Part shown: one piece after another, positions 1 through 6,036 of the stretch
How the letters are laid out: the number at the start of each line of letters is the position of its first letter
Numbering within the stretch: the first letter of the stretch is position 1
NCBI GenBank assembly: GCA_019752975.1
Contig: JAIELM010000357.1
Coordinates: forward strand, 1-6,167
From: Undibacterium sp.
GTDB taxonomy: Bacteria; Pseudomonadota; Gammaproteobacteria; Burkholderiales; Burkholderiaceae_D
DNA: 6,167 nucleotides
Reading direction: 5' to 3'
Made by a program: the position numbers and the translations under genes
The notes under the pieces: model-generated
Seen by the model: the letters and a program-made list of their open reading frames with translations, nothing else
Told to the model about the DNA's origin: nothing
The model's database searches: none

Positions 1-621
1 TTCTAATGCAATCGCATTAGGTGAATGACCAGTCGCCGTCACCGCACCGATACCCGCTTCTAAACTACCCGACCTTTGATTAATACTAAACAATGAAATA
101 CTTTGGTTGGCAGAATTAAGAACATAAACAAATTTACCATTCGCATCCATCGTCAATGCACTCGGTGTCGCTCCCGTAGTCAGGCTAGAACCGAATAAAT
201 TGAGCGCCCCAGAACTCGCCTCAATACTATAAGTCGAGAGCGTATTCTCGCCGCCATTAGCAACGTAAAGATAGCGCTGCGTATTCCGACATAGCACACT
301 CACATTAGTCACATCCTTCTCAGCAAAGCTACCGCTCCCATTACTCACAACGCAATGCTGATAAGGTGTACTCGGCTCAGTCAATACCGTCACAGCATAA
401 GCCTCCCCTTTACGCCATGCAGTAGTAAATTTTTTAGTCCCATTCTCACTAAACGCTAAATTATCACCACCTCGATTTTGCAAAACCAAACCACTACCAG
501 ACAAACCACTCACACTCACACTCACTTCATATTTAGGCGCAAAAGCATTACTGCCACACGCAGTCAATAAAAACAAAGCACATGAGGTGACAATATTTTT
601 CAAAGAAATTTTAGCTTGCAT
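1..621 (-). CDS. Beta-propeller (YVTN/lactonase-like) lipoprotein, N-terminal part, truncated by window edge
   Basis: Reading the minus strand from ATG at 621 gives 207 codons open to the window edge. Residues 1-22 form a lipoprotein signal: basic N-terminus, hydrophobic core and lipobox L-L-T-A-C with Cys22 as the lipidation site. It is followed by Gly-Ser rather than Asp, which suggests outer-membrane sorting. Residues 31-111 form a beta-rich module with V-S-G-L-S-G-S-G-L near its start and N-G-S-G further on, a type often found before propellers in proteobacterial surface lipoproteins. From about 116 there are propeller-like repeats roughly 47 residues apart: R-Y-L-Y-V-A-N then S-G-A-L, and K-F-V-Y-V-L-N then S-G-S-L. 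A GAAGG ribosome site lies six bases before the ATG. The fold resembles 6-phosphogluconolactonase-like propellers, but the substrate or partner is unknown. It is transcribed divergently from the rest of the window. Confidence 0.85.
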   Translation of the reverse strand, partial: MQAKISLKNIVTSCALFLLTACGSNAFAPKYEVSVSVSGLSGSGLVLQNRGGDNLAFSENGTKKFTTAWRKGEAYAVTVLTEPSTPYQHCVVSNGSGSFAEKDVTNVSVLCRNTQRYLYVANGGENTLSTYSIEASSGALNLFGSSLTTGATPSALTMDANGKFVYVLNSANQSISLFSINQRSGSLEAGIGAVTATGHSPNAIALE

Positions 622-627
622 TAGTAA

Positions 628-632
628 CCTTC
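628..632 (-). promoter_or_regulatory. Ribosome binding site of the lipoprotein gene
   Basis: On the minus strand this reads GAAGG, six bases before the ATG at 621. It supports that start, as does the well-formed lipoprotein signal that follows immediately. Confidence 0.6.
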
Positions 633-803
633 AATAGACGAATAGAAAATGGTAGCATTAGAACACATATTTACAGCAATCAGATTCGAAAAGTAAATAA
701 AAAATCTCGCCACAAGGTAGTCAAGATGAGATCTTCGTCTCCATTACAGAGCTGAAAAACAAATTCGCACCAACCTATTTAATGCCATTTCCGTGAATGA
801 TAG

Positions 804-901
804 CGAGAATTCAAAGGCCTTCATTGTTCGACAAAAAACGCTGGATTCCTGATAAAAATATTCGGAAGCCTAATTAGTGACAAACCTCAGGCATGACAAC
901 A
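804..901 (+). repeat. Degenerate direct repeat, copy 1 (probable IS right-end remnant)
   Basis: This segment aligns by eye to 5787-5882 in the same orientation at roughly three quarters identity with two short gaps. Shared blocks include CGAGAATTCAAA, TTGTTCGA and a 17-base exact block, GATAAAAATATTCGGAA (851-867). Copy 2 begins just after the stop of an IS1182-type transposase remnant, so the natural inference is that both are right-end sequences of the same insertion sequence family. No transposase coding sequence is visible upstream of this copy. The HEPN gene starts 20 bases downstream. Confidence 0.7.
828..856 (+). promoter_or_regulatory. Possible outward promoter inside repeat copy 1
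   Basis: TCGACA (828-833), 17 bases, then GATAAA (851-856) would point toward the HEPN gene at 922. The same spacing recurs in copy 2 (TCGATA 5812-5817, GATAAA 5835-5840). The -10 matches the consensus at only four of six positions, so this is a guess from spacing and conservation. Confidence 0.22.
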
Positions 902-921
902 CAGGCTTTTAGCGTCATCTC

Positions 922-1341
922 ATGACAGTAGTTGCATCGGACGAAGAAAAATACAAAGCCTACGTCGAAATTCGGCGCCGAAGTGAGCATGAGTCCAGTG
1001 CGAGCACGGAATCCGACAAGCCATCAAGCGTGGTTTTTGGTGAATTCATGAAGCAATGGATTTCATTTGAAAAATCCCTACAAGAAGCTGCTCGCGCCCA
1101 GGGGCTAAAAGGCTCAGACTTGATTACAAGCAGAAGTCACATACAAGTGTTTGCAACACTTGATCCCGACTCAAAGCAAAAGCTTGAATGGATTAGATTT
1201 GTCCGCAATCGAGCTGTTCATGGTCACGGGGAAATAAACATCGATGAAATGAGAGAGGCGACACTAATGCTGAAACAAATTCTCAAACAGTTGAGCCCTG
1301 CAAAAAAATCACTTAACAACGTCAAAGGTCAGACTGGATGA
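922..1341 (+). CDS. Small HEPN-like domain protein with an R-N-x3-H motif
   Basis: The 139-residue soluble protein has a charged, probably disordered N-terminus (about 1-38) and then a predicted helical region (about 39-124). Residues 92-103 contain R-N-R-A-V-H-G (Arg95, Asn96, His100) near the end of the domain. This is the Rx4-6H signature of HEPN domains, which in many families forms a metal-independent RNase site in a dimer and occurs in toxin-antitoxin, abortive-infection and CRISPR-associated proteins. The assignment rests on this motif and the all-helical look of the sequence; the exact HEPN family is not recognised and RNase activity is inferred. The ATG at 922 is the first after an in-frame TAG at 910-912, with no obvious ribosome site, and it lies only 20 bp past a degenerate repeat, so N-terminal loss is possible. 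No MNT nucleotidyltransferase partner is visible. Confidence 0.6.
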   Translation: MTVVASDEEKYKAYVEIRRRSEHESSASTESDKPSSVVFGEFMKQWISFEKSLQEAARAQGLKGSDLITSRSHIQVFATLDPDSKQKLEWIRFVRNRAVHGHGEINIDEMREATLMLKQILKQLSPAKKSLNNVKGQTG

Positions 1342-1430
1342 TCCAAATGCTTTTCGGCTATCCTCCAGTTTCCAACTCAGATGAGCTTGCGAAATTGAAG
1401 AAAAAATCTTGGTGGAAAATAGGGAACTAG
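1338..1430 (+). CDS. Possible 30-residue micro-ORF coupled to the HEPN gene
   Basis: An ATG at 1338 overlaps the HEPN stop codon as ATGA. The ORF runs 30 codons, to a TAG at 1428-1430. AAAGG at 1324-1328 lies nine bases upstream and could serve as a ribosome site. The peptide has a hydrophobic start (M-I-Q-M-L-F-G-Y-P-P), an acidic middle and a basic, tryptophan-containing tail (L-K-K-K-S-W-W-K-I-G). An ATGA overlap is the usual arrangement for translational coupling, but an ORF this short can arise by chance. It could also be the stump of a larger decayed partner gene. Confidence 0.3.
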   Translation: MIQMLFGYPPVSNSDELAKLKKKSWWKIGN

Positions 1431-1781
1431 AGCAGTTTTTCAGGAAGCAACTCTTTAACTTTCCAATCGAAGCGGACGTTTCACGTCTGTCATTTCTACG
1501 TTAAATTTTTATGCAGACCAACTTAAATTGTGGTGTCGATGATATTGCATTTGTCTTGACTCTAGGGTTCAATTTAACCTGACATTCTGTATAGCAAGCA
1601 AAAGAAATGGACATCGCTCAATATCGTCGGCAAATAACTCTTAACATAACGCTAGGCAACCACTCTGCCCACTTTTGATTTCCAACGATCAGAATTTTTT
1701 AATCATTTGCTCTCCGATTTTCGTGTATTGTTCACAGTCTAGGTTCGCTAAGCATTAGAAGACGAAGAGAAAGTACAGCTT
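1431..1781. other. Non-coding stretch upstream of the PhyH gene
   Basis: About 350 bp in which I recognise no gene, RNA or repeat. The only local structure is a small hairpin (CGGACG 1473-1478, CGTCTG 1484-1489, five-base loop) without a convincing T run. Any promoter for the dioxygenase should lie here, but no pair close to consensus with good spacing was found. Confidence 0.5.
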
Positions 1782-2450
1782 ATGAGTTTTATTCAGCAGG
1801 GATATGCAATTCGTGAAAATGTAATATCTCCTAATCATGTTCAATTGCTTCTCAATGAATTATCCGCACTAGAATTGAATCCTTCACAAGGCGGCATTAG
1901 AAGAATTGAAAGTATTATTCCTTGCATAAATGAGCTTGCCAACTCAGAAATGCTCGCCGCTTTTGTCCAAGAATATTTATCAGGTTCGCCAAGCTTGGTC
2001 AGGGCAATATACTTTGAAAAATCACCCGCCAATAACTGGTTTGTGACTTGGCATCAAGACAGAACTGTTTCTGTCTCTGCAAAGTTTGAAAAGCCGGGCT
2101 GGGGGCCTTGGTCGCTCAAAGCGGGTGTTTGGCATGTCCAACCTCCATTGGATGTACTCAATAGCATGGTAACGGTTAGGATTCATCTTGACCCTGCCAC
2201 AAAAGATAACGGGTGTCTCAAAGTAATTCCTTGTTCTCATCAACACGGCATTGTGAAAAGCACAGAAGTTAACGAGCTTGCATCAAGGCAGGAAGCAATT
2301 TACTGTCAAGTAAGCGCTGGTGGCGCAGTTGTGATGTCGCCACATATTATCCATTCGTCAGAGAAAAGCAGGTCTGAGAGTAAGCGTAGAGTTATACATC
2401 TTGAATACTCTAGTTACGTTTTGCCTGACGGTATTGAATGGTTGCCATAA
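1782..2450 (+). CDS. Phytanoyl-CoA dioxygenase (PhyH) family Fe(II)/2-oxoglutarate oxygenase
   Basis: This 222-residue cytoplasmic protein looks like a compact, complete PhyH-family enzyme. The family oxidises small organic substrates using Fe(II), O2 and 2-oxoglutarate. The iron facial triad is visible: W-H-Q-D gives His91 and Asp93, and P-H-I-I-H-S gives the distal His191. Arg202, eleven residues later, is at the spacing expected for the 2-oxoglutarate carboxylate anchor. The segment V-R-I-H-L-D-P-A-T-K-D-N-G-C-L-K-V-I-P-C (about 132-151) is typical of the family core strands. No signal peptide is present. The ribosome site is weak (GAAGAG about 12 bases upstream). The beta-lactamase-fold gene starts 63 bp downstream on the same strand and may be co-transcribed. 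The substrate cannot be deduced; bacterial members include tailoring oxygenases as well as catabolic enzymes. Confidence 0.88.
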   Translation: MSFIQQGYAIRENVISPNHVQLLLNELSALELNPSQGGIRRIESIIPCINELANSEMLAAFVQEYLSGSPSLVRAIYFEKSPANNWFVTWHQDRTVSVSAKFEKPGWGPWSLKAGVWHVQPPLDVLNSMVTVRIHLDPATKDNGCLKVIPCSHQHGIVKSTEVNELASRQEAIYCQVSAGGAVVMSPHIIHSSEKSRSESKRRVIHLEYSSYVLPDGIEWLP

Positions 2451-2502
2451 TACCTTCTAGCTAGCGAAACTGACTGTTTACCGCTTCACTAGACGAAGTA
2501 AG

Positions 2503-2508
2503 AAGGAG
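2503..2508 (+). promoter_or_regulatory. Strong ribosome binding site of the serine hydrolase gene
   Basis: AAGGAG lies five bases before the ATG at 2514, the clearest Shine-Dalgarno in the window. It fixes that start, which also gives a normal signal peptide. Confidence 0.75.
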
Positions 2509-2513
2509 AAATT

Positions 2514-3680
2514 ATGGCACTGAGAGGCACCCAATTGAGTTTTGGACTCGTGAGCTTTGCAATCCTTGCAGGGGTATCGGCACAGGACTATATTCCCGCG
2601 AAATGCAAAAGTGCTTTGCCCTATGAAGGCGTCAAACTTTACGCCAAAAAGGTCGAACTTCCGCTCAACTACAACTTCAAAGCTGCCGATTTCAACGGCG
2701 ACACCGTCGAGCAACTTGATCTGGCAATGAAAAACGCAATGAAGTTGACCAAGGCTTCCCACATGAGCGCCAGTATTGCGACAGCCGAATCAATATGGCA
2801 TGCCACTCGTTCGACGGACGACACGCAAAAACCGAAGAGCATGTATTGGGCCAGCGTTGGAAAAGCGTTTACAGCCGTAATTATTATGCAACTCGCCGAG
2901 GAAGGAAAACTACATTTGACGGATCCGGTTTCGCGATGGATACCAGACCTTCCAAACGGAACGATCACTACCGTTGACCATCTACTTCTGCACACATCTG
3001 GACTATTTAGCGCCAACGAAGATGTCGAGTTCCGAAAAGCGCCTCGTTACTTAACGCCCAAAGAACATGTTCGCATTTCAGTCGAGCACGGTGCCATGTT
3101 CTGTCCAGGTCAGAATTGGCGCTACTCCAACACGGGCTACACTATCCTGGGCGATATTATCGAAGCGATCGAAGGACTTCCATATCATGAAGTAGTGAAT
3201 CGGAGAATCGCGAAGCCGCTGAAACTTTCAACTTTACGTGCCTTAGCTCCACAGGAGTCTCCACCGGACGTCGCCCCACTTATTCCTACCGATGGAACGC
3301 AACCAGTCCACTCCCCTAGTTGGGGTTATGCTTCAGGTTCGGTAGTAAGTTCGGCCGAGGATATGCTACTTTTTTGGCACGCATTCTTGAGTGCGAAGAT
3401 TCTCACCCCCGAAAACACTTCCCGAATGTTTGATGAAATGTACCCAATGTTCGGTACCGAAACTTACTACGGCCGAGGAGTCATGCTGTACAAACTGCCA
3501 GACCAAGAAAACGGGGCCGCCAAAACTTGGCTAGGACATAGTGGCGGTACGCCGGGTGCTAAGGCCGTAGTTGCATACTCAACGCATGAGCGCGCTTTTA
3601 TCGCGGTCGCGCTTTCGGGCGATGGCTCGGCAGAGGCTTCTGCCAACCTATTATTGAAAGTCATTTCCAAGCCCAAATAG
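2514..3680 (+). CDS. Exported serine hydrolase, class C beta-lactamase / penicillin-binding fold
   Basis: This is a 388-residue protein with a probable Sec signal peptide at 1-23 (hydrophobic core, cleavage after V-S-A before Q-D). All three active-site elements of the serine beta-lactamase/esterase superfamily (Pfam Beta-lactamase) are present: S-V-G-K (nucleophile Ser114, Lys117) within Y-W-A-S-V-G-K-A-F, Y-S-N (Tyr204-Asn206) within R-Y-S-N-T-G-Y, and H-S-G (342-344) within L-G-H-S-G-G-T-P-G in place of the classical K-T-G. L-L-L-H-T-S-G-L (157-164) is another family hallmark. H-S-G/H-T-G variants are common in esterases, D-aminopeptidases and other non-resistance members, so clinically relevant beta-lactamase activity should not be assumed. 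The length is normal for a single catalytic domain. It probably acts in the periplasm and may share a transcript with the upstream PhyH gene. Confidence 0.88.
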   Translation: MALRGTQLSFGLVSFAILAGVSAQDYIPAKCKSALPYEGVKLYAKKVELPLNYNFKAADFNGDTVEQLDLAMKNAMKLTKASHMSASIATAESIWHATRSTDDTQKPKSMYWASVGKAFTAVIIMQLAEEGKLHLTDPVSRWIPDLPNGTITTVDHLLLHTSGLFSANEDVEFRKAPRYLTPKEHVRISVEHGAMFCPGQNWRYSNTGYTILGDIIEAIEGLPYHEVVNRRIAKPLKLSTLRALAPQESPPDVAPLIPTDGTQPVHSPSWGYASGSVVSSAEDMLLFWHAFLSAKILTPENTSRMFDEMYPMFGTETYYGRGVMLYKLPDQENGAAKTWLGHSGGTPGAKAVVAYSTHERAFIAVALSGDGSAEASANLLLKVISKPK

Positions 3681-3787
3681 TTCACTGAACAAATCGATGA
3701 ACACTAGTGGTGGATTGGACGTATTTTGTATGCCAAGATTCTTGGTCGCCGCCGGATAACCTTGCTCATTTTGAATCAAGTCAACTG

Positions 3788-3960
3788 CGAAAGACTACTT
3801 ATAACGACATAAGGACGACACAACAGGCGACACAAGACATCCACATCAAAAAGCACCTAAATACGGTTAAGAAATAGTGCGAGACGTTTTCTGTTGCTTT
3901 TTGAGGTGGACGGCTTTGCTTGTTCCTTTGCATGTTCCTTTGCTTGTTCGTACACTTTCG
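3788..3960. repeat. Long imperfect palindrome (about 173 bp)
   Basis: The left arm (3788-3855) and the reverse complement of the right arm (3895-3960) align colinearly around a centre near 3874. The inner part is strongest: 3836-3855 pairs with 3895-3914 at 17 of 20 positions, including an uninterrupted T-C-A-A-A-A-A-G-C-A block. The outer ends also match: CGAAAGACTAC (3788-3798) against the complement of GTACACTTTCG (3950-3960), 9 of 11. Between them both arms carry related AGG-headed units of about 12 bases. The 39-base central loop contains a smaller AGAAA/TTTCT pairing. It could be a folded recombination site, a miniature mobile element or a structured RNA. The long loop makes an ordinary terminator unlikely. 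Confidence 0.7.
3915..3950 (+). repeat. Three 12-bp tandem repeats in the palindrome's right arm
   Basis: Three consecutive units read TTTGCTTGTTCC, TTTGCATGTTCC and TTTGCTTGTTCG, with one internal change and one at the last base. The left arm has two CGACACAA words exactly 12 bases apart (3816-3823 and 3828-3835), so the same period occurs on both sides. Confidence 0.85.
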
Positions 3961-4048
3961 ACATGCGCCTGCAACCGCTTTAGTTTGGCAGTGCTAATTT
4001 AATTACAGTTGAATCGATAGAGAAACTTTCACGTCCAAAACAAGAATC

Positions 4049-4053
4049 GGGGA
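4049..4053 (+). promoter_or_regulatory. Ribosome binding site of the TAP-type hydrolase gene
   Basis: GGGGA lies three bases before the ATG at 4057. Spacing is short, but it is the only purine-rich G cluster nearby, and this start yields a good signal peptide. Confidence 0.45.
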
Positions 4054-4056
4054 AAT

Positions 4057-5532
4057 ATGAGCAAAATACTCTTTAAGTTTATCCGCTGTTTTTATATCAT
4101 CGGCTTTCTGTTGACGAATTTAAATCTTTACGGACAAACACAAGTTCCGCGTATCGAACCTTCGGCTTGTCCCGTCGAAATTCCCGGAGGCGTAAAAGCC
4201 GAATGCAAAATTTTGTTTGTCAAAGAAAACCGCGCCAAAACGGACAGTAAAACAATCAAAGTGCCATTCATCATCATCAAAAGCACAGCGCCTAACCCCG
4301 CTCCAGATCCCATTCTCTACACTTCGGGCGGTCCCGGTGCTAGCTCGCTGGGGCGGGTGCGCGGCGCGAAAAATCTCACGCCTTTTACAAAGGAGCGCGA
4401 CTATATAATCTTTGAACAGCGCGGAACACTTTTCGCAGAACCGAATCTACAATGTCCTGAAGTCGACCACGCGCTTCATAAAAATTGGGAATTGAATTTG
4501 AATGCAAAAAAAGCGCGAAGAAATGAAGTGCAAGCGGCGAAGATTTGCCGCGATCGTTTGATTCGTGACGGTGTTGATCTCGCGGCTTATACGAGCGCAG
4601 CGAGTGCCGCCGATATAGAAGATTTGCGGCGGGGACTCGGTATTAAAGAAATCAATCTATACGGAATCTCCTACAGCACGCGTTTGATGCTCAACTATAT
4701 TCGCAGTTATCCAGATCGTGTGCGAAGCGTGATTCTCGATTCAGTTTTACCTACCTCGGTCAATTGGGATGAAAGTGATGTTGATAACGTGATGAATTCG
4801 CTCGATTTTTTGGTTGGAAACTGCGCGAGCGATGCAAAGTGTTCGGCGACTTATCCGCAACTCAAAGAGCAACTTTTTGCAGTCATTAAAGCCGCTAACA
4901 AAAAACCGATCCGAGTTGATGCAGTCAAAGACGGCAAAATTTTTCCTATCTATTTTGATGGCAACATGGTCTTTGATTTTGTTTACAATCTTTTGGAAGA
5001 CAACGGCGCATTGCCGACAATTCCGGCTATCATTTCCGCCTTAAACAAAGGCAGTTACGAGGCGTTAAAACCAATGGCCGAAAGCAATCTTTCGAACGAA
5101 TCTTTTATCTGGGGAATGCGGTATTCGGTTTGGTGTGGCGAAGAAATGCCGTTTCAGCATCGCCGTCTGATCAATGCACAAGCCGCTAAATATCCGGAAA
5201 TTAGAGGGTTTAAGGTTCAGGGTGCGCTTCCAGACATCTGCAAGGTCTGGAATGTTCCAGCGGCTGACGCGATCGAAAATCTGCCGGTTAAAAGCAGTAT
5301 TCCGGCGCTCATCTTTGCCGGCAGTTACGATCCCGACACGCCGCCCGCGTGGGGCAAGCTTGTCGCGTCGTGGTTCCCGAACAGTTTCTTCTACGAAGTA
5401 AAAACCGCGACTCACGGCGTCAACAACAATCGCTGTACTTTTGTCGATATCACCGCTTCATTCATCATCGATCCAGCAAATAGGCCAAACGACAAGTGTC
5501 TCGCAAATCTGCCTGTAATTGAGTTTAAATAG
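4057..5532 (+). CDS. Exported alpha/beta hydrolase, TAP-like / S33 peptidase type
   Basis: The 491-residue protein has a signal peptide at about 1-26 (hydrophobic core, likely cleavage after L-Y-G). Family landmarks appear in order: the oxyanion-loop motif S-G-G-P-G-A-S-S (90-97), D-Y-I-I-F-E-Q-R-G-T (115-124), the nucleophile elbow L-Y-G-I-S-Y-S-T-R-L (201-210) with Ser205, the acid in G-S-Y-D-P-D-T-P-P (Asp425), and the base in T-H-G (His453). This matches tripeptidyl/prolyl aminopeptidase-like hydrolases (alpha/beta core plus TAP C-terminal domain), which trim peptides or related amides and esters outside the cytoplasm. Ten cysteines after the signal suggest disulfides and a periplasmic or secreted location. 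One oddity is that the elbow has Ser207 where the usual G-x-S-x-G motif has glycine. Substrate is unknown. It stands alone, with 376 bp before it and a transposase remnant directly after it. Confidence 0.87.
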   Translation: MSKILFKFIRCFYIIGFLLTNLNLYGQTQVPRIEPSACPVEIPGGVKAECKILFVKENRAKTDSKTIKVPFIIIKSTAPNPAPDPILYTSGGPGASSLGRVRGAKNLTPFTKERDYIIFEQRGTLFAEPNLQCPEVDHALHKNWELNLNAKKARRNEVQAAKICRDRLIRDGVDLAAYTSAASAADIEDLRRGLGIKEINLYGISYSTRLMLNYIRSYPDRVRSVILDSVLPTSVNWDESDVDNVMNSLDFLVGNCASDAKCSATYPQLKEQLFAVIKAANKKPIRVDAVKDGKIFPIYFDGNMVFDFVYNLLEDNGALPTIPAIISALNKGSYEALKPMAESNLSNESFIWGMRYSVWCGEEMPFQHRRLINAQAAKYPEIRGFKVQGALPDICKVWNVPAADAIENLPVKSSIPALIFAGSYDPDTPPAWGKLVASWFPNSFFYEVKTATHGVNNNRCTFVDITASFIIDPANRPNDKCLANLPVIEFK

Positions 5533-5565
5533 ACGAAAATGAGTGCCCCCTTTTGTGTGTGCGCG

Positions 5566-5780
5566 ACCCATATGGATAAAATAAAACACCTTATTGATAG
5601 TCATGGAGGTCGAAGACGCTACCGCGAACGCATGGGTACAGTGAAACCCGTGTTTGGGAATTTACGCTACAACCAAGGCCTAGACCGCTTCACTTTACGT
5701 AGTTAAATGAAATTGACTCACAGTGGCAGCAATTCTGCTTGGTACATAACATCGAAAAAGTGGAAAGTATTGGATGCTGA
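5566..5780 (+). pseudogene. IS1182-family transposase, frameshifted C-terminal remnant
   Basis: Frame one from about 5566 encodes M-D-K-I-K-H-L-I-D-S, then T-V-K-P-V-F-G-N-L-R-Y-N-Q-G-L-D-R-F-T-L-R-S, stopping at a TAA at 5704-5706. The frame starting at 5706 continues the same family with S-Q-W-Q-Q-F-C-L-V-H-N-I-E-K-V and ends at a TGA at 5778-5780. Together these match the typical end of IS1182-type DDE transposases (V-E-P-V-F-G-N-L-R, L-D-R-F-T-L-R-G, Q-W-x-L-x-C-L-V-H-N-I-E-K). Roughly the last 70 residues remain, split by a small indel around 5701-5708. The DDE core is missing, so this is dead. It starts within about 35 bp of the stop of the TAP-type hydrolase gene. Confidence 0.85.
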
Positions 5781-5786
5781 TTGACA

Positions 5787-5882
5787 CGAGAATTCAAAAA
5801 AACATTTTTGTTCGATAAAAACCACCGGATTCTCGATAAAAATATTCGGAAACCTGATTAACGGCAAGCCTAAGACACAACA
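5787..5882 (+). repeat. Degenerate direct repeat, copy 2 (IS right-end remnant)
   Basis: This is the partner of 804-901, same orientation, about 5 kb away. It begins just after the transposase remnant's stop, where an IS1182-type element would have its right end, which is why both copies are read as IS ends. In both copies one frame reads D-K-N-I-R-K-P-(N/D) followed by a stop (TAG at 875-877, TAA at 5859-5861), so a short coding tail is an alternative. The exact terminal inverted repeat cannot be placed without a left end to compare. Confidence 0.7.
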
Positions 5883-6036
5883 TATGGATTCTATGATTGA
5901 ATATTTGATTTTAATTGTTAAAAAATTATAGATTTATGTATGTTGTATCGAGGTTTTTCATTTATATTTAAAAATTATTAAATTAATTATGTTAAACAAC
6001 CTATGCCAAGTAAATTTCTTTCCAGTAAAGTGATCC
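5883..6036 (+). promoter_or_regulatory. Very AT-rich leader upstream of the DUF2971-type gene
   Basis: Most of 5889-5996 is A or T, far more biased than its surroundings. It contains many -10-like words and no single best promoter. Such leaders commonly carry promoters bound by H-NS-like silencers in acquired DNA. That role is inferred only from composition. Confidence 0.35.

Larger units (their letters stand above)
622..921. other. Divergent intergenic region between the lipoprotein and HEPN genes
   Basis: About 300 bp separate the two divergent starts. The left part (622-800) must hold the lipoprotein promoter, but no strong -35/-10 pair stands out. A 31-codon open stretch without a start codon ends at the TGA near 794 and matches nothing I recognise. 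The right part is the degenerate repeat described separately. No RNA gene or clear terminator was seen. Confidence 0.5.
3681..4056. other. Non-coding region between the two exported hydrolases
   Basis: About 376 bp without a convincing gene. Its centre is the large imperfect palindrome described separately. The remainder (3961-4056) leads into the next gene. An open stretch at 3707-3877 with only GTG starts was seen but lacks a ribosome site and overlaps the palindrome. Confidence 0.5.

Noticed and set aside
1473..1489. Small hairpin CGGACG-TTTCA-CGTCTG as a terminator after the HEPN gene
   Set aside because: Six pairs including a G-T, and no clear run of T after it; too weak to call.
2669..3016. 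Minus-strand open frame of over 100 codons within the serine hydrolase gene
   Set aside because: It is antisense to a gene with intact catalytic motifs and shows no domain of its own. Similar antisense or shifted frames inside the PhyH and TAP genes were dismissed for the same reason.
3707..3877. Open stretch of about 56 codons with GTG start codons and no ATG
   Set aside because: No ribosome site, no recognisable motif, and it overlaps the palindrome, which explains the sequence better.
3915..3950. CRISPR-like repeats
   Set aside because: The 12-bp units are directly adjacent with no spacers and no cas genes are present; this is a simple tandem repeat.
5781..5786. Perfect TTGACA -35 box after the transposase relic
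   Set aside because: No acceptable -10 hexamer occurs 16-18 bases downstream (only CATTTT/ATTTTT-like sequence).
5990..5996. GTTAAAC, matching the integron core site GTTRRRY
   Set aside because: No matching RYYYAAC arm or attC-like fold was found upstream; a degenerate heptamer is expected by chance in AT-rich DNA.
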